DNA of 9,754 nt from Desulfobacterales bacterium S5133MH16 (GTDB lineage Bacteria; Desulfobacterota; Desulfobacteria; Desulfobacterales; UBA11574): assembly GCA_001751005.1 (NCBI GenBank), contig MAXL01000016.1, positions 1 through 9,754 of the forward strand, written 5' to 3'. Shown here piece by piece: positions 1 through 6,913 of this stretch. Both the position numbers and the translations under genes were made by a program. The number at the start of each line of letters is the position of its first letter. Within the stretch, counting starts at the first letter, position 1. A model generated the notes under the pieces. It ran no database searches. It saw only the letters and a program-made list of their open reading frames with translations, and was not told the origin of the DNA.

Positions 1-111
1 CTGCGTCGCCTGAACAAGAAAGCTTATTATGGAATTCTTGTATTTTGTGCAATTTTTATGATTGTGTTTGGTATTTACCTGGGGATTTCTCCATTTTTGC
101 ACGATTTGTAG
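1..111 (+). CDS. C-terminal end of a membrane protein (partial)
   Basis: The reading frame is open from the first base and stops at TAG 109-111, giving 36 residues. It begins with a basic stretch (LRRLNKKAYYG), then a hydrophobic run of about 20 residues (ILVFCAIFMIVFGIYLGI), and ends SPFLHDL. This is the typical shape of a last transmembrane helix with a short tail. A final helix reading 'basic-LN..G-hydrophobic-FGIYL' resembles the end of LysE-type exporters, but 36 residues are too few to assign a family and I do not claim one. The protein is probably in the inner membrane. No convincing terminator follows it. Confidence 0.55.
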   Translation: MRRLNKKAYYGILVFCAIFMIVFGIYLGISPFLHDL

Positions 112-277
112 CATTCATGACTTTAATTTTATTACCGCCAAAAGTGCAGAATTCCTCCAGGCAACGTATAATCTTATGAGCACTAAACCTTGTACTGCAA
201 ATAGAAACTTATTATTTGATGGGCGTACCGGAAGTTCCCTAAAATAAAAAAATAAGAAAAATTGGTGCGTAAATTAC

Positions 278-339
278 CCGTGAACCTTTGAACCTGTGAA
301 TGCTTACCTGTATTTTATACTTCTTTAATCAAGGATCAA
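278..339 (+). repeat. 62-bp direct repeat, copy 1
   Basis: These 62 bases match 2959-3020 at 61 positions; the only difference is T301 against C2982. The left end is built from tandem TGAACC-like units (281-286, 289-294, and a degenerate one at 297-302). The right end contains ATCAAGG twice in tandem (328-334 and 335-341). The two copies flank the acyltransferase/acyl-CoA ligase pair in the same orientation. The sequence has no coding frame and no obvious terminal inverted repeats. Confidence 0.9.
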
Positions 340-358
340 GGTTTTACCCCAGACCATA

Positions 359-390
359 TTTCACCAACGTCCCCGTAGATCATTGACCCC
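359..390 (+). repeat. Short dispersed repeat module, compact copy
   Basis: TTTCACCAACGTCC (359-372) is followed closely by GTAGATCATTGACCCC (375-390). The same two blocks occur in the same order and orientation at 5027-5040 and 5099-5112, where 58 bases containing a large hairpin lie between them. The second block there lacks the CA dinucleotide. I read this as a compact or degenerate copy of the same element. Confidence 0.5.
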
Positions 391-462
391 GATCCTTTTT
401 AGATTGTCTCATAATGTTCCTTCAAGGGGAAAACAGCCAATATTTTATGGAACAATTTTTTC

Positions 463-491
463 TTTACTTTAATGCCAGACATTATCATAAT
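463..491 (+). promoter_or_regulatory. Candidate sigma70 promoter for the lipid operon
   Basis: TTTACT (463-468) and CATAAT (486-491) are separated by 17 bases; they match the -35 and -10 consensus at 4 and 5 of 6 positions. Transcription would start near 498 and leave a leader of about 30 nt before the acyltransferase start. It lies on the operon side of repeat copy 1. Such AT-rich DNA gives chance matches, so this is only a candidate. Confidence 0.35.
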
Positions 492-528
492 TATCAATTG
501 ATTAATAAACAACAATACAGGGAATAAT

Positions 529-1140
529 ATGAATTATACAATTTTTGATACTCCTGTAGTTAATACGCCGGCAAAGATGTTTTCTTTATTCATGTTAAAG
601 CTTACAGGCTGGAAGCTTGAGGGAAAAATGCCTGATATTCCGAAATTTGTCGTGATAGCTGCCCCCCATACTTCAAACTGGGATCTTCCGTACACTCTTT
701 TTTTCGCTTTTGCGCTGAGCGCGAAAATTTACTGGATGGGCAAAGACGCAATATTCCGATGGCCTTTTGGCGGTGTTTTTAAATGGCTTGGCGGAATTCC
801 CATTGACAGGTCAAAATCAAACCGTGTTGTAGATACCATAATCGAGGCGTTAAGAAAAAATGAGGAATTGATCCTGGCCGTGTCTCCATCCGGCACAAGA
901 TCAAAAGTAGCATACTGGAAAACCGGTTTTTATCACATAGCCAATGGCGCAAATGTCCCTGTTGTGCTCGGTTTTCTCGATTACAGGCGCAGAGCAGGCG
1001 GGATAGGCCCTGTTGTGTATCCAACCGGAGATATTGAAGAGGATATGAAAATTATCAGGGACTTCTACTCGGGTATCACGGGAAAATATCCGGAAAAAGC
1101 GATTGGAACTGCCGCTGTCAGGGTAAAGAACAGCAAATAA
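529..1140 (+). CDS. PlsC-like lysophospholipid acyltransferase family protein
   Basis: This 203-aa protein belongs to the glycerolipid acyltransferase (PlsC/LPLAT) superfamily, which moves acyl groups from acyl-CoA or acyl-ACP to lysophospholipid-type acceptors at the inner membrane. The HX4D catalytic motif is H47-TSNW-D52, and motif II is GGIPIDRS (88-95). Motif III reads SPSGTRS (119-125), where the family usually has PEGTR: the motif Glu is replaced by Ser121. The following WKTGFYHIA block (130-138) is typical of the short ~200-aa branch. No clear transmembrane anchor is seen beyond hydrophobic segments near 55-70. AGGGA at 519-523 supports the start. It lies 17 nt upstream of an acyl-CoA ligase, which suggests the pair activates a fatty acid and then esterifies it. 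The acceptor cannot be told from sequence. Confidence 0.88.
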   Translation: MNYTIFDTPVVNTPAKMFSLFMLKLTGWKLEGKMPDIPKFVVIAAPHTSNWDLPYTLFFAFALSAKIYWMGKDAIFRWPFGGVFKWLGGIPIDRSKSNRVVDTIIEALRKNEELILAVSPSGTRSKVAYWKTGFYHIANGANVPVVLGFLDYRRRAGGIGPVVYPTGDIEEDMKIIRDFYSGITGKYPEKAIGTAAVRVKNSK

Positions 1141-1157
1141 TTCGGAGATTACACGGT

Positions 1158-2939
1158 ATGCAGAAAGAACAACTCGCGAAAATGATTATTAAAAGGGCCG
1201 ATGAATACGGTGACTCCATTGCCTTGAAATATAAAACAGGAGGTACATGGCATGAAATATCCTACAAAAAACTCGGCGTAAAAATCAGGGAGGTCGCCAT
1301 TGCCCTGTTAGATTCAGATATTAAAGAGGGGGACAGGGTCGCTATTTTTTCGCACAACAGATATGAATGGGCCATTGCTGATTTCGGAATTATGTGTGCC
1401 AGAGGGATATCTGTCCCTGTGTACGCGACCAATACTCGTGAACAGGCAGAGTACATTATAAAAGACGCGAGTGTACGACTTGTTTTTACGGGTGAACAGG
1501 ATCAGTATGACAAAATTTTTTCCATTGCTGAATCCGGTGAAAATCATATAAAAATAGTCTCTTTTGACAGCGATGTGAAACTTAAAGGGAATCAATCTGT
1601 TTGTTTCTCAGAGTTTGTATCCTCTTCTTTGGGTTCAGATAAAATCGGAGAACTGGAGAAAAGGATTGCTGCCAGTGACCCTGATGAGATCGCAACCATT
1701 GTCTATACATCGGGAACAACAGGTGAGCCCAAAGGGGTTATGTTGACCCATTCCAATTTTTCCCATCAGGCTTTTTCTGTGGAAAAAAACTTTGACGTGG
1801 GCCTCGGAGATCGCTCCCTTTGTTTTCTGCCTCTCAGTCATGTTTATGAAAGGACCTGGTCCTTTTTTATTTTTAAATGCGGGGCCATGAACTGTTACCT
1901 TTCAAATCCGAAAAAGGCAATTGAATACATGGGGGAGGTCAGGCCGAACATAATGGTGAGTGTGCCAAGGCTTTATGAAAAAATTTACTCCACAGTTTAT
2001 AATAAAATCGAGCAGGCATCTTTTTTAAAAAGGCTTCTTTTTAAATGGGCGGTTTCCACAGGACGCAAATATGCGTTCAGAAAAAAGGACGGGAAACCTG
2101 TGGATCTCGCGCTCAGGTTATCCCATGATCTGGCTAACAGGCTTGTCTTGAAAAAATTAAGAGCGATTGTGGGGGGTGATAAAAAATTTTTTTCAGCGGG
2201 CGGCGCTGCCCTTTCACAGAATATTGAGGAATTCTTTTTTTCCATAGGGCTTCTTGTCTGCCAGGGATACGGACTTACGGAATCTTCTCCGATGATAACT
2301 TGCAACACTCCAGGGGCGTTTAAATTCGGAACTGTGGGAAAACCAGTGCCTCTCTGTGAAGTCAGAATCGATGAATCAGGTGAAATCCTTGCCCGGGGGC
2401 CGAATATAATGAAAGGATATCTCAATAAGCCCGAAGAAACTGAAAAAGTAATAATCGACGGGTGGCTCAGGACAGGGGATATTGGCGAAATTGATAATGA
2501 TGGTTTTTTAAGGATCACAGGCCGGATAAAAGATCTTATAGTTTTATCCACGGGCAAGAATATCGCCCCGCACATGATTGAAACCGCTGTCGCCAGGGAT
2601 CATTATATTGAGCAGATCGCGGTTGTTGGTGACGGCCGGAAACATGTTTCAGCAATTGTTGTCCCGTGTTTTGAAGCTCTTGAAGAATACGCAAGGGAAC
2701 GGGGACTTAAGTGGACAACATGGGCGGATCTCACCGAACTGCCGGAAATTACAGATTTTTACATGGAAAGGATAGATATCCAGTCCAGGGGGCTGGCAGG
2801 GTTTGAAAAAATCAAAAAGTTTTATATTCATTCTGAGGAATTCAGTCAGAAAGGCGGGGAACTTACACCCACACTGAAAACCATAAGGATGGAGGTCATG
2901 AAAAAATATAAAGATCAAATCGAAGCGATGTATAATTAA
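1158..2939 (+). CDS. AMP-forming long-chain acyl-CoA synthetase (FAA1/FadD type)
   Basis: This 593-aa, apparently full-length protein converts a fatty acid, ATP and CoA to acyl-CoA, AMP and PPi. The ANL-superfamily motifs are in order: P-loop YTSGTTGEPKG (183-193), LPLSHVYERT (224-233, a hallmark of the FAA1 long-chain branch), YGLTES (371-376), GWLRTGD (435-441), the hinge GRIKD (455-459) and STGKNIAP (464-471). A C-terminal LTPTLK places the likely adenylation lysine at K574. There is no signal peptide; it is probably cytosolic or peripherally membrane-bound. GGAG at 1144-1147 precedes the ATG. The 17-nt gap from the acyltransferase gene implies co-transcription, so the ligase probably supplies acyl-CoA to that enzyme or feeds beta-oxidation. 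The 62-bp repeat copy 2 starts 20 bases after the stop; no hairpin terminator is visible. Confidence 0.95.
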   Translation: MQKEQLAKMIIKRADEYGDSIALKYKTGGTWHEISYKKLGVKIREVAIALLDSDIKEGDRVAIFSHNRYEWAIADFGIMCARGISVPVYATNTREQAEYIIKDASVRLVFTGEQDQYDKIFSIAESGENHIKIVSFDSDVKLKGNQSVCFSEFVSSSLGSDKIGELEKRIAASDPDEIATIVYTSGTTGEPKGVMLTHSNFSHQAFSVEKNFDVGLGDRSLCFLPLSHVYERTWSFFIFKCGAMNCYLSNPKKAIEYMGEVRPNIMVSVPRLYEKIYSTVYNKIEQASFLKRLLFKWAVSTGRKYAFRKKDGKPVDLALRLSHDLANRLVLKKLRAIVGGDKKFFSAGGAALSQNIEEFFFSIGLLVCQGYGLTESSPMITCNTPGAFKFGTVGKPVPLCEVRIDESGEILARGPNIMKGYLNKPEETEKVIIDGWLRTGDIGEIDNDGFLRITGRIKDLIVLSTGKNIAPHMIETAVARDHYIEQIAVVGDGRKHVSAIVVPCFEALEEYARERGLKWTTWADLTELPEITDFYMERIDIQSRGLAGFEKIKKFYIHSEEFSQKGGELTPTLKTIRMEVMKKYKDQIEAMYN

Positions 2940-3264
2940 TAAGGCCATTAACCCTGAACCGTGAACCTTTGAACCTGTGAACGCTTACCTGTATTTTATA
3001 CTTCTTTAATCAAGGATCAATTCCTGATCTCAATCCCTTATGATTTCCCCAATCCTGCTGAATTATAGCTGATTCAAAATGGTCAACTATGTCCCTGGAG
3101 TTCCCCACATGATTTCTAACCACACAGTCTCAATGTCCGGATCAGTCCATTCAACCCTGATGTTTTTTTAAATAGAAATCCGCACAAACGGCAGATATTT
3201 ATTTATGGAAACTCAAATTGTGGTATGTTGGTCCAATTGGAAAATACACACATGAGGAATTACA
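2940..3264. other. Intergenic region after the lipid operon
   Basis: These 325 bases contain repeat copy 2 (2959-3020) and otherwise no gene with a start and ribosome binding site. On the minus strand a 39-codon open stretch (3129-3010) has protein-like composition and ends at a TGA inside the repeat. A neighbouring frame has a shorter open stretch upstream, so a decayed gene is possible but unproven. I see no clear promoter for the next gene; TATGTT at 3224-3229 could be a weak -10. Confidence 0.5.
2959..3020 (+). repeat. 62-bp direct repeat, copy 2
   Basis: This is the partner of 278-339 (61 of 62 identical, same orientation, start-to-start distance 2681 bp). Here the TGAACC array is one unit longer to the left: units at 2955-2960, 2962-2967, 2970-2975 and a degenerate one at 2978-2983, spaced 7-8 bp. 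Together the copies bracket the acyltransferase/ligase operon. Confidence 0.9.
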
Positions 3265-4098
3265 ATGCTTAAAAACACATTCATTCATATTCCTGGCATA
3301 GGGAATATAACCGAACAGCGGTTATGGGAATCCGGAATTCAGCACTGGGATCAATTCACCGGTAATTACTCAATCCGCCTTTCACCGACAAAGATGGATA
3401 CCATAACCACCTATCTTGAACAGTCGTATCAGCATTTAAAGACCGGGAACCCCAATTATTTTTCAGAACATTTGCCAGCGAATTTACACTGGCGGTTTTT
3501 TCCTGAATTTAGAGACTCAATTGTATATCTTGATATTGAAACAACCGGATTGGAAAGTTGGAGCAATAAAATAACAACGATTGCTTTATATGACGGAAAT
3601 TCAATCTATCATTATGTCAACGGACAGAATCTTGACGATTTTGTTGATGACATTAAAAGATACAAAGTCATTGTCACATACAACGGGAAAAGTTTTGATG
3701 TCCCATTTATCGAGAGCTATTTTGGAATTACACTTAATAGTTCTCATATCGACTTGAGATATATTCTCAGCAGCCTGGGGTACACTGGCGGTCTTAAGAG
3801 CTGTGAAATTCAATTGGGAATGGACCGGGGAGATCTATCTGAAATAGACGGTTATTTCGCCGTCCTGCTTTGGTTTGAATACCAGAGAAATGAAAATCAA
3901 AAGGTGCTGGAAACATTGCTGGCATATAATATCCAAGATGTTTTGAACCTGGAGAATTTAATGGTGATCGCCTACAATTTGAAAATCAAGGATACACCGT
4001 TTTATGAAAATCAATTGCCAGAACCGGTTTTTTTGCCGGGAAATCCGTTTAAGGTTGATCTGGAAACTGTGGAGAGGATTTCGCTATTAAGATTTTAA
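3265..4098 (+). CDS. YprB-like RNase H-fold 3'-5' exonuclease domain protein
   Basis: This 277-aa protein carries a DnaQ-like (DEDD) exonuclease fold of the RNase_H_2/YprB type. Exo I is YLDIETTG with D90 and E92; Exo II is NGKSFDVPF with D145; Exo III is YNIQDVLNL with Y221 and D225. The tyrosine makes it DEDDy. These residues would bind two metal ions and cleave DNA or RNA from the 3' end. Residues 8-14 (HIPGIGN) start a helix-hairpin-helix-like segment that could bind nucleic acid. It is shorter than Bacillus YprB, which has extra C-terminal repeats. GAGGA at 3254-3258 supports the start. It appears to be a single-gene unit between the repeat-rich region and slyD. Substrate and pathway are unknown; a repair or RNA-processing role is inference. 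Confidence 0.82.
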   Translation: MLKNTFIHIPGIGNITEQRLWESGIQHWDQFTGNYSIRLSPTKMDTITTYLEQSYQHLKTGNPNYFSEHLPANLHWRFFPEFRDSIVYLDIETTGLESWSNKITTIALYDGNSIYHYVNGQNLDDFVDDIKRYKVIVTYNGKSFDVPFIESYFGITLNSSHIDLRYILSSLGYTGGLKSCEIQLGMDRGDLSEIDGYFAVLLWFEYQRNENQKVLETLLAYNIQDVLNLENLMVIAYNLKIKDTPFYENQLPEPVFLPGNPFKVDLETVERISLLRF

Positions 4099-4245
4099 TA
4101 TGAAACGCTAACAGAACCCTGCTTTTTAAGTTTATAAACATTATTGTGAATTTGCTTCTCACTAAATCCAGTCTTTTTCATACTTGACTTGTACATCTTT
4201 GTGCTTAGGTTTATACATTAAAAATTCAAATCAAAGGAGTCTATT

Positions 4246-4737
4246 GTGAATAAAGTTGAGAACGGCCTGTTCATAAGCGTTGATTACAAGGGAACGCTGC
4301 AAAATGGAGACGTATTTGATACCAGCCACGGACGCCAACCCCTTGAGGTAAAAGTGGGTGCAGGTCAGTTGATCACCGGGTTTGAGAATGAGCTGATGGA
4401 AATGTCCTTGAACGAAAAAAAGACTTTCACCCTCGAGCCCGAAGCGGCCTACGGGCAAAGAAATGGAAGCCTCACACAGAACTTTCCCAGGGCCGATATC
4501 CCGCCTGAACTGAACCCCAGGGTCGGCATGACCATCGGCATGCACACCCCGGAAGGGCAGCAGATTCCAGCTAAAATTGTTCATTTGGACGATGAGAAAG
4601 TGACCCTGGATATGAACCACCCGCTGGCTGGCGAATCGTTGACCTTTGAAATTGAAGTGGTGGGCATCAGCGACACGCCGACTCAGGCTCCATCCGGGTG
4701 CGGGTGTGGATGTGACTGTTCACCGGACAGCTGCTAA
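4246..4737 (+). CDS. slyD: SlyD-type FKBP peptidyl-prolyl cis-trans isomerase
   Basis: This 163-aa cytosolic foldase and chaperone catalyses prolyl-bond isomerisation. The FKBP core is split, as in SlyD: VDYKGTLQNGDVFDTS and the GAGQLITGFE segment (38-47), then EAAYGQR (66-72). The insert-in-flap chaperone domain covers roughly 73-122, followed by the hallmark MNHPLAGE (123-130) and a closing strand (LTFEIEVVG). The C-terminal tail, GCGCGCDCSPDSC (151-163), has five Cys in alternating spacing and is a probable Ni/Zn-binding site. It is much shorter than the His/Cys-rich E. coli tail. The start is GTG at 4246, supported by AAGGAG six bases upstream; no in-frame ATG fits better. It is followed 18 nt later by a small coiled-coil gene, probably co-transcribed. 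Confidence 0.93.
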   Translation: MNKVENGLFISVDYKGTLQNGDVFDTSHGRQPLEVKVGAGQLITGFENELMEMSLNEKKTFTLEPEAAYGQRNGSLTQNFPRADIPPELNPRVGMTIGMHTPEGQQIPAKIVHLDDEKVTLDMNHPLAGESLTFEIEVVGISDTPTQAPSGCGCGCDCSPDSC

Positions 4738-4755
4738 AATGAGGGTAATGTTGCC

Positions 4756-4938
4756 ATGGATTCGCTGGAAATTCTTTCGGACAGGCTGAGAAAGCTCGAG
4801 GAGAAAATCAGACAAGCCAAACTGCAACTACCCGCTCACTCCATAAAACCACCCGTGATGATAACGCTGCTTGACCTTGAAGACAAGCGTGATGCGATCC
4901 AGGAACAGATCAATTCCATCAAAAAGAAAAACCAATAG
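4756..4938 (+). CDS. Small coiled-coil protein downstream of slyD
   Basis: This is a 60-aa hypothetical protein. It is highly charged and helical: residues 4-24 (LEILSDRLRKLEEKIRQAK) and 38-58 show heptad-like spacing of Leu/Ile/Ala and look like two coiled-coil helices joined by a Pro-containing linker (25-35). There is no Cys, signal peptide or membrane segment. GAGGG at 4741-4745 gives a 10-base spacing to the ATG. The close position after slyD suggests one transcript. The function is unknown; an antiparallel helical hairpin adaptor is a guess from shape only. It ends 89 bases before the repeat element that separates it from the catalase gene. Confidence 0.65.
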   Translation: MDSLEILSDRLRKLEEKIRQAKLQLPAHSIKPPVMITLLDLEDKRDAIQEQINSIKKKNQ

Positions 4939-5026
4939 AAGACACATATTGGTTAAGCACAGATCAAATAAGAAGCGTTACGGATATTCCTTTGACAGTC
5001 GCCATTTTTCTCCTGATAGATATACC

Positions 5027-5112
5027 TTTCACCAACGTCCAGCGAATGGGGGTCGGGCATGACCCCCATTCGCCAAATTCCCCTCGAATGGGTCAACAGT
5101 AGATTTGACCCC
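5027..5112. repeat. Compact repeat element with two inverted repeats (extended copy)
   Basis: The element opens with TTTCACCAACGTCC (5027-5040) and closes with GTAGATTTGACCCC (5099-5112); both blocks also occur at 359-390. The interior holds a perfect 13-bp inverted repeat (5042-5054/5061-5073), then GGGTCAA (5090-5096) paired with TTGACCC (5105-5111). CGAATGGG occurs twice (5044-5051 and 5085-5092). There is no coding capacity. It resembles REP/MITE-like non-autonomous elements, possibly mobilised by an external transposase (inference). It abuts the catalase stop codon, which lies five bases beyond. Confidence 0.6.
5042..5073. terminator. Perfect 13-bp stem-loop between convergent genes
   Basis: The arms GCGAATGGGGGTC (5042-5054) and GACCCCCATTCGC (5061-5073) are perfectly complementary with a 6-nt loop (GGGCAT). 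The stem is GC-rich and would form on either strand, between genes transcribed toward each other, so it may stop transcription from both sides. No U-tract follows on either strand, so a classic intrinsic terminator is not shown; it may simply be the core of the repeat element. Confidence 0.45.
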
Positions 5113-5117
5113 AGGCC

Positions 5118-6581
5118 CTATTCCTCCTTAGGCACTTCGCTGAGCGGGATGTCAAGTGCATCAGCTACCCCCTTGCCGTAAGCCGGATCGGCCTTCAGAC
5201 AGTTGCCAATGTGACGAATCTTAATCTCTCTCGGAGCGTCTCCCATAGCCCGAGCTGTGTTAGCAAACAGCAAGTTCTGCTGCTCGGGGCTCATCTTATG
5301 GAACAGGGCGCGGGGCTGGGAGTAATAATCGTCATCCACACGATGGTTCCAGTGATCAGCCCCCCCTTCCAAACTGAGGAGCGGTTCGGCAAAGTCCGGC
5401 TGCTCTTGCCACTCGCCGTAACTATTGGGCTCGTAAGCCAGGGCGCTGCCATAATTGCCGTCAACCCGCATGGCTCCATCACGGTGATAGCTGTGAAATG
5501 GGCATCGAGAGGCATTGACCGGGATCAAATGATGGTTCACACCGAGCCGATAGCGTTGGGCATCGCCGTAGGAGAAGAGTCTCCCCTGCAACATTTTGTC
5601 AGGGGAGAACCCGATGCCGGGGACGATATTGGCTGGATTGAAAGCCGATTGCTCAACCTCGGCGAAGTAGTTCTCCGGGTTACGATTCAGTTCGTAGATA
5701 CCCACCTCGACCAAAGGGTAATCGCCATGAGGCCAAACCTTTGTTAGATCGAAGGGGTTGAAAGGGTATTTAGAGGCATCCTTTTCCGGCATCACCTGAA
5801 TGGACAAGGTCCAGCGGGGAAAGTCCCCTTTTTCGATGCTTTCGTATAGGTCGCGCTGATGACTTTCCCGGCATTTAGCGATGATCGCCTCGGCCTCTTC
5901 ATCGCTCAGACAGCGTATCCCCTGCTGGGTCTTGAAATGAAACTTGACCCAGTGACGTTCGTTTTTGGCGTTGATCATGCTGTAAGTGTGGCTGCCGTAA
6001 CCGTTCATATGACGATAGGAATAAGGGATGCCGCGGTCACTCATCGTGATAGTAACCTGGTGCAACGCCTCCGGTAGCAGAGTCCAGAAGTCCCAGTTAT
6101 TGCGGGCGCTACGCAGGTTCGTTCGGGGATCGCGTTTGACGGCCTTGTTAAGGTCGGGAAATTTTAGTGGATCACGCAGGAAGAATACGGGTGTGTTGTT
6201 ACCCACCAAATCCCAGTTCCCTTCCTCGGTATAAAATTTGATCGCAAATCCACGGATGTCACGCTCGGCGTCGGCGGCACCACGCTCACCGGCTACCGTG
6301 GAAAACCGGGTGAAGAGCTCGGTCTTTTTCCCTACTTCGGAAAATATTTTAGCCTTGGTATACTGAGCAATGTCGTGGGTAACGGTAAAGGTGCCGTAGG
6401 CACCGGAACCCTTCGCGTGCATTCGTCGCTCAGGGATCACTTCCCGATCAAAATGGGCCAGTTTCTCCAGGAACCAAACATCCTGCAGTAACATCGGTCC
6501 ACGCGGTCCAGCAGTCATTACGTTCTGGTTATCAGCTACTGGAGCGCCGGCGTTGTTGGTCAGTTTTTTCTTCTGTGTCAT
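5118..6581 (-). CDS. katA: Monofunctional heme catalase (small-subunit, clade 3 type)
   Basis: This 487-aa cytosolic catalase converts 2 H2O2 to O2 and water. The distal His is H55 in RRMHAKGSGAYG, the distal Asn is N128 in GNNTPVFF, and the proximal heme-ligand Tyr is Y338 in RLFSYGDAQRYRLG, with R334 nearby. Length and absence of the extra C-terminal flavodoxin-like domain place it among small-subunit catalases. AGGAG (minus strand, bases 6593-6589) lies 7 nt before the ATG. Sampled stretches are around 55% GC, against about 33-48% in the acyl-CoA ligase, which may reflect later acquisition. It is a single gene, convergent with slyD's unit and divergent from fxsA. In an anaerobe it would serve oxygen and peroxide tolerance. 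A Fur/PerR-type control is possible but not shown. Confidence 0.97.
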   Translation of the reverse strand: MTQKKKLTNNAGAPVADNQNVMTAGPRGPMLLQDVWFLEKLAHFDREVIPERRMHAKGSGAYGTFTVTHDIAQYTKAKIFSEVGKKTELFTRFSTVAGERGAADAERDIRGFAIKFYTEEGNWDLVGNNTPVFFLRDPLKFPDLNKAVKRDPRTNLRSARNNWDFWTLLPEALHQVTITMSDRGIPYSYRHMNGYGSHTYSMINAKNERHWVKFHFKTQQGIRCLSDEEAEAIIAKCRESHQRDLYESIEKGDFPRWTLSIQVMPEKDASKYPFNPFDLTKVWPHGDYPLVEVGIYELNRNPENYFAEVEQSAFNPANIVPGIGFSPDKMLQGRLFSYGDAQRYRLGVNHHLIPVNASRCPFHSYHRDGAMRVDGNYGSALAYEPNSYGEWQEQPDFAEPLLSLEGGADHWNHRVDDDYYSQPRALFHKMSPEQQNLLFANTARAMGDAPREIKIRHIGNCLKADPAYGKGVADALDIPLSEVPKEE

Positions 6582-6665
6582 CTATTTTCTCCTTTTTGTT
6601 GGGGTTTATTGAAAATTTTCCTTTTGTTAAATGGTTTCGATTAAAGTGTGTTACGGTTAAATTTT

Positions 6666-6695
6666 ATCTTAAATTCGAACAGCGGATTGGAACAA
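6666..6695 (-). promoter_or_regulatory. katA: Candidate catalase promoter
   Basis: Read on the minus strand, TTGTTC (6695-6690) and TAAGAT (6671-6666) are 18 bases apart and would give a leader of roughly 75-80 nt before the catalase ATG. Each box matches consensus at about 4 of 6 positions in AT-rich DNA, so this is weak. Confidence 0.25.
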
Positions 6696-6913
6696 AATCA
6701 GCAACGACAGGATATGGAAAGCCCAAAGAAAGGATCAGAACTTCCGAAGAAATTGGATCAAAGATTTCGATTGCAATACGGTGAGCAGATGGCTGATATA
6801 AATTTCGAAAGCAGCACCTTATGCCTTATTGCTCCTATAGCAAACCAGCCAAACCAAATCAATCGTTTTTGATTTTGTATCAACACCAGCAACAAATAAT
6901 ATTATATCCTACA

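Larger units (their letters stand above)
112..528. other. Gene-free region with dispersed repeats upstream of the lipid operon
   Basis: There is no credible gene in these 417 bases. The one 61-codon frame (62-247) overlaps the end of the upstream gene and has no protein-like features. The region holds one copy of a 62-bp direct repeat (278-339), a short repeat module shared with the catalase downstream region (359-390), and an AT-rich stretch from about 440 with a candidate sigma70 promoter before the acyltransferase gene. Confidence 0.6.

Noticed and set aside
278..339. 62-bp repeats as phage attachment sites or IS ends
   Set aside because: There is no integrase, tRNA or transposase between or beside the copies, and they lack terminal inverted repeats; described as direct repeats only.
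1997..2575. 192-codon minus-strand frame
   Set aside because: It is a shadow of the acyl-CoA ligase, whose motifs are intact in the plus-strand frame.
4184..4217. TTGACT...TATACA upstream of slyD as a promoter
   Set aside because: The spacing is 22 bases, too long for sigma70; the 17-base alternative uses TTGTAC, which matches the -35 consensus poorly.
4871..5062. 63-codon plus-strand frame overlapping the small coiled-coil gene
   Set aside because: It lacks a ribosome binding site, overlaps a better-supported gene out of frame and runs into the repeat hairpin.
5042..5112. CRISPR array
   Set aside because: The repeated CGAATGGG units are short, occur twice only, and are explained by inverted repeats of one small element.
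6648..6872. Plus-strand 74-codon frame between catalase and fxsA
   Set aside because: There is no ribosome binding site at the first ATG or at the internal ATG (6714), no recognisable motif, and it overlaps the catalase 5' regulatory region.
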